NCBI GenBank assembly: GCA_001483205.1
Contig: JPPB01000314.1
Coordinates: 1-8,357, forward strand
Reading direction: 5' to 3'
Source: an alpha proteobacterium 3107
Lineage (GTDB): Bacteria > Pseudomonadota > Alphaproteobacteria > Rhodobacterales > Rhodobacteraceae
Length of the DNA: 8,357 bases
The notes beneath the pieces were generated by a model. The model was not told where the DNA came from, made no database searches, and saw nothing but the letters and a program-made list of their open reading frames with translations. Position numbers and translations under genes: made by a program. Shown here in pieces: positions 6,073-8,357 of this stretch. Each line of letters begins with the position of its first letter. Positions within the stretch are counted from its first letter, which is position 1.

Positions 6073-7430
6073 TGGCGGACGGCACCTGGATTATGCTCAT
6101 TTCGATTGGCGTCACGGCGTTCTTTATGCTTGGGGTGCCGGTTCTGCTGGTGATTGCCTATTGGGTGATCGGCTGTTCCTTTGTTCTGGGGCTGACGCTC
6201 GACAATATGGGCGCAGAGCTTTTGAACGTGTTCAACAAGGGCTTTGCGCTGCTGGCAATGCCGCTGTTCATCCTGACCGGAGACCTGATCAACCGCTCCG
6301 GCATTGCCCGGCGGCTCAGCGATTTCGCCTATGCCTGTCTTGGCTGGCTTCGGGGGGGGCTGGCGATGGCAAGCCTCGGGGCCTGCGGGCTGTTCGCCGC
6401 AATCTCGGGGTCAAACTCGGCGACGACAGCGACCATCGGCTCTATGCTGCACCCGGAAATGGTCAAAGGCGGCTATGACGAGCGATTCTCGGCGGCAACC
6501 GCGGCGGCGGGCGGCACGGTGGGGATCATCATTCCGCCCTCAATCATCTTCATCGTCTACGGTTTCCTGCTGAACCTGCCAATATCCGATCTTTTCCTCG
6601 CCGGGATCATTCCCGGTGCGCTGATGGTGATCGGGATGCAGGCCGCTTGCTGGATCATCTGCCGGATGAACGGCTGGGGCAACCTGATCCCGTTGCGGAT
6701 CAACCGTGTGCTGAAGACCGCTTTCGGAGCCTGGCTGGGGTTTTTCGCCATCGGGCTGGTGCTGTGGGGCATCTATACCGGCAAGTTCTCCCCCACCGAG
6801 GCGGCGGGCGTCACGGTCGGTTTCTGCATTCTGGCCGGGCTGATCAGCTTTCCGGTGAACCGGGTTTTGCGGTCGGGCGGGGACAGGCCGCCCGAGGACA
6901 AATCCTTTGCCGAGATGATCGCGGTCGAAGGTTTCACCATCCCCGAAATTCCCTCTATCACCATGCGCTCGGCCCAGATTACCGGCATACTGGCCCCGCT
7001 GATCGCCATTTCGGTGGTGATGCAGCAGATATTGTCTCTGTTGGGCGCGCAGCAGGTGATCGGCGATTTCGTGACCTCAATGGGCGGCTATCATGCGGTG
7101 CTTTTCACCTCGATGGCGATTGTCTTCTTCTCCGGCATGGTGCTGGAGAGCCTGCCGGTGACCATTATCCTCGCCCCGATCCTTGCGCCGATTGCCACCC
7201 TGGTCGGGATTGACCCGATCCATTTCTCGGTGATCTTTCTGGTGGGGGCGTCCATCGGCTTTATCACCCCGCCCTACGGGTTGAACCTTTATGTGGCCTC
7301 CGGCGTGACCGGTGTGCCCTATTTCCGCCTGCTTCGCTATACGGTGCCCTATCTGGCGGCGCTGATCGGTGTGTGGGTGCTGGTGTCGCTGACGCCTGAA
7401 CTGGCGCTGTTGCTGCTGCCGGACCGGTAG
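6072..7430 (+). CDS. dctM: TRAP transporter large permease, DctM type
   Basis: The main membrane subunit, a sodium-driven solute permease of 452 residues with about 11-12 hydrophobic segments. Conserved blocks are clear: MPLFILTGDLINRSGIARRL (63-82), FAAISGSNSATTATIG (108-123), GGTVGIIIPPSIIFIVYG (147-164), PTEAAG (241-246), and ITPPYGLNLYVASGVTGV (398-415). The two halves with their IPPS and TPPYG motifs are those expected to hold the ion and substrate sites. The loop at about 264-297 is longer than usual and acidic, which accounts for a length above the usual 425-430. The start overlaps the dctQ stop by one base, implying coupled translation. An 8-G run at 6352-6359 lies inside the gene (codons for Arg94-Gly96). 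Confidence 0.95.
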   Translation: MADGTWIMLISIGVTAFFMLGVPVLLVIAYWVIGCSFVLGLTLDNMGAELLNVFNKGFALLAMPLFILTGDLINRSGIARRLSDFAYACLGWLRGGLAMASLGACGLFAAISGSNSATTATIGSMLHPEMVKGGYDERFSAATAAAGGTVGIIIPPSIIFIVYGFLLNLPISDLFLAGIIPGALMVIGMQAACWIICRMNGWGNLIPLRINRVLKTAFGAWLGFFAIGLVLWGIYTGKFSPTEAAGVTVGFCILAGLISFPVNRVLRSGGDRPPEDKSFAEMIAVEGFTIPEIPSITMRSAQITGILAPLIAISVVMQQILSLLGAQQVIGDFVTSMGGYHAVLFTSMAIVFFSGMVLESLPVTIILAPILAPIATLVGIDPIHFSVIFLVGASIGFITPPYGLNLYVASGVTGVPYFRLLRYTVPYLAALIGVWVLVSLTPELALLLLPDR

Positions 7431-7439
7431 AGTGACCTG

Positions 7440-8219
7440 ATGCCCGAAGACCACGCCCCGGAATCAAAGAGGCAAATCCCGACCAGTCTGCGGCTGCTTC
7501 TGCTGTTGGAAAAGGTCGCCAAAGCCGGTGCGCCGGTGACCCCCTCGGCGCTGTGTGATGCGCTCAACCTGCCGAAACCGACGGTGCATCGCCTGCTGGC
7601 CACGGCAGAGGCCGAGGGGTTTTTTCAGCGGGACATCGACGGGCGGTCTTACGGACCGGGGCGGCGGATGCGCAGGCTGTCGATCAACACGCTGTCGTCG
7701 CAACGGGTACGGGCCGAGCGGCTGCGCATCCTGAAGGCGCTGGCCGGGGACGTGGGCGAGACCTGTAATCTGGCCGCGCCGGACCGGGACGGCATGGTCT
7801 ATATCGACCGGGTTGAAACCCACTGGCCCCTGCGCATCCAGTTGCCGGTCGGCACGCAGGTTCCGTTTCACTGCACGGCCAGCGGCAAGATGTATATGTC
7901 ATCGCTGAGGGCGGAAAAGCTGCGGCGGTTGCTGTCGGCGATTGCGCTGGAACGGCGCACGAGGCAGACCCTGACCACGCCCGGGGCGCTGGTGCAGGAA
8001 ATCACCGCAACCCGGGAACGGGGCTATTCGACGGATGATGAGGAGTTTATGGACGGCATGGCCGCGATGGCGGTGGCGGTCCGGGATGATCAGGGCAGGT
8101 TGCTGACCACATTGTCGATTCATGCCCCCGTTCAGCGCCATGATCTGGGCGGGCTGGTGAACCATCTGCCCAAACTGCGGCAGGCGGCGTCACGGCTTGA
8201 AAGGCTGGCGCTGGAGTGA
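7440..8219 (+). CDS. IclR-family transcriptional regulator
   Basis: A cytoplasmic DNA-binding regulator of 259 residues, typical family length. The N-terminal winged helix-turn-helix is at about 15-75, with VTPSALCDALNLPKPTVHRL (33-52) as the helix-turn-helix. The C-terminal effector-binding domain follows, with the family signature around GYSTDDEEFMDGMAAMAVAV (195-214). The start lies 9 bases after the dctM stop, so it is the last gene of the TRAP operon; its ribosome site is weak, which would keep expression low. Such regulators commonly control the adjacent transport and catabolic genes, here with the palindrome at 4048-4066 as the likely target, and would then control their own synthesis. 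Effector and sign of regulation are unknown. No intrinsic terminator is seen after the stop. Confidence 0.94.
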   Translation: MPEDHAPESKRQIPTSLRLLLLLEKVAKAGAPVTPSALCDALNLPKPTVHRLLATAEAEGFFQRDIDGRSYGPGRRMRRLSINTLSSQRVRAERLRILKALAGDVGETCNLAAPDRDGMVYIDRVETHWPLRIQLPVGTQVPFHCTASGKMYMSSLRAEKLRRLLSAIALERRTRQTLTTPGALVQEITATRERGYSTDDEEFMDGMAAMAVAVRDDQGRLLTTLSIHAPVQRHDLGGLVNHLPKLRQAASRLERLALE

Positions 8220-8293
8220 TGCTCCGGCAAAGATTTGTGCATGATGTCCGGGTCCGGCGGGGATATGGGCAACGGGTTTCACAAGACCGGTGA

Positions 8294-8331
8294 GGGCAGC
8301 GCCCGGCCCGGCGGAAGCGAAGCGCCCGCCG
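8294..8331 (+). repeat. REP-like intergenic element, distal partial copy
   Basis: Bases 8294-8314 are identical to 2167-2187 (21 bases), and AAGCGCCCGCC (8321-8331) repeats 2193-2203. The inner hairpin GGCGG/CCGCC is kept, but the outer right arm of the copy at 2158-2244 is absent. It lies about 75 bases after the iclR-type gene, in the same orientation as the first copy. Confidence 0.75.
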
Positions 8332-8336
8332 TGGGG

Positions 8337-8356
8337 TGAGGCCCGTCTCGGAAACG
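8337..8356 (+). repeat. Dispersed repeat tail, copy 2
   Basis: This exact copy of the 20 bases at 2291-2310, same strand, sits five bases after the palindromic part at 8294-8331 and runs to the window end, so the element may continue beyond. Apart from these repeats, 8220-8357 shows no gene. Confidence 0.8.
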
Positions 8357-8357
8357 G

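Overview
The window is GC-rich, densely coded DNA from an alphaproteobacterium. The codon use, the alr-mlaE-mlaF linkage and the TRAP/IclR/GMC set suggest Rhodobacterales (Roseobacter-like). That placement is inferred from gene content, not from a marker gene.

Left part (1-1912): the 3' end of an alanine racemase gene is followed by an MlaE-type permease and an MlaF-type ATPase. Each junction is a 4-nt ATGA stop/start overlap, so the three are probably translated together. They serve the cell envelope: D-alanine for peptidoglycan, and phospholipid transport between the membranes.

Middle gap (1913-2386): a 474-base convergent intergenic region with no credible gene but unusually rich structure. 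It holds two tandem LacI-family-type operator sequences, an AT-rich island, a 16-bp perfect palindrome present twice, a nested inverted repeat of about 87 bp, and segments that recur exactly at the far right end of the window.

Right part (2387-8219): a self-contained catabolic module. A GMC-family flavoprotein dehydrogenase gene runs leftward. Diverging from it is a rightward operon of TRAP transporter genes (Tat-exported DctP-type binding protein, DctQ small permease, DctM large permease) ending in an IclR-family regulator. The 104-base divergent region carries a 7-5-7 palindrome that is the best operator candidate for the IclR protein. A strong intrinsic terminator lies between dctP and dctQ and would set the binding protein above the permease. 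The simplest reading is capture and uptake of an unidentified organic solute by the TRAP system, oxidation of an alcohol group by the GMC enzyme, and local control by the IclR protein. The substrate cannot be read from the sequence.

Right end (8220-8357): no gene, but a second copy of the intergenic repeat, in direct orientation to the copy near 2167-2310. The module is therefore bracketed by direct repeats.
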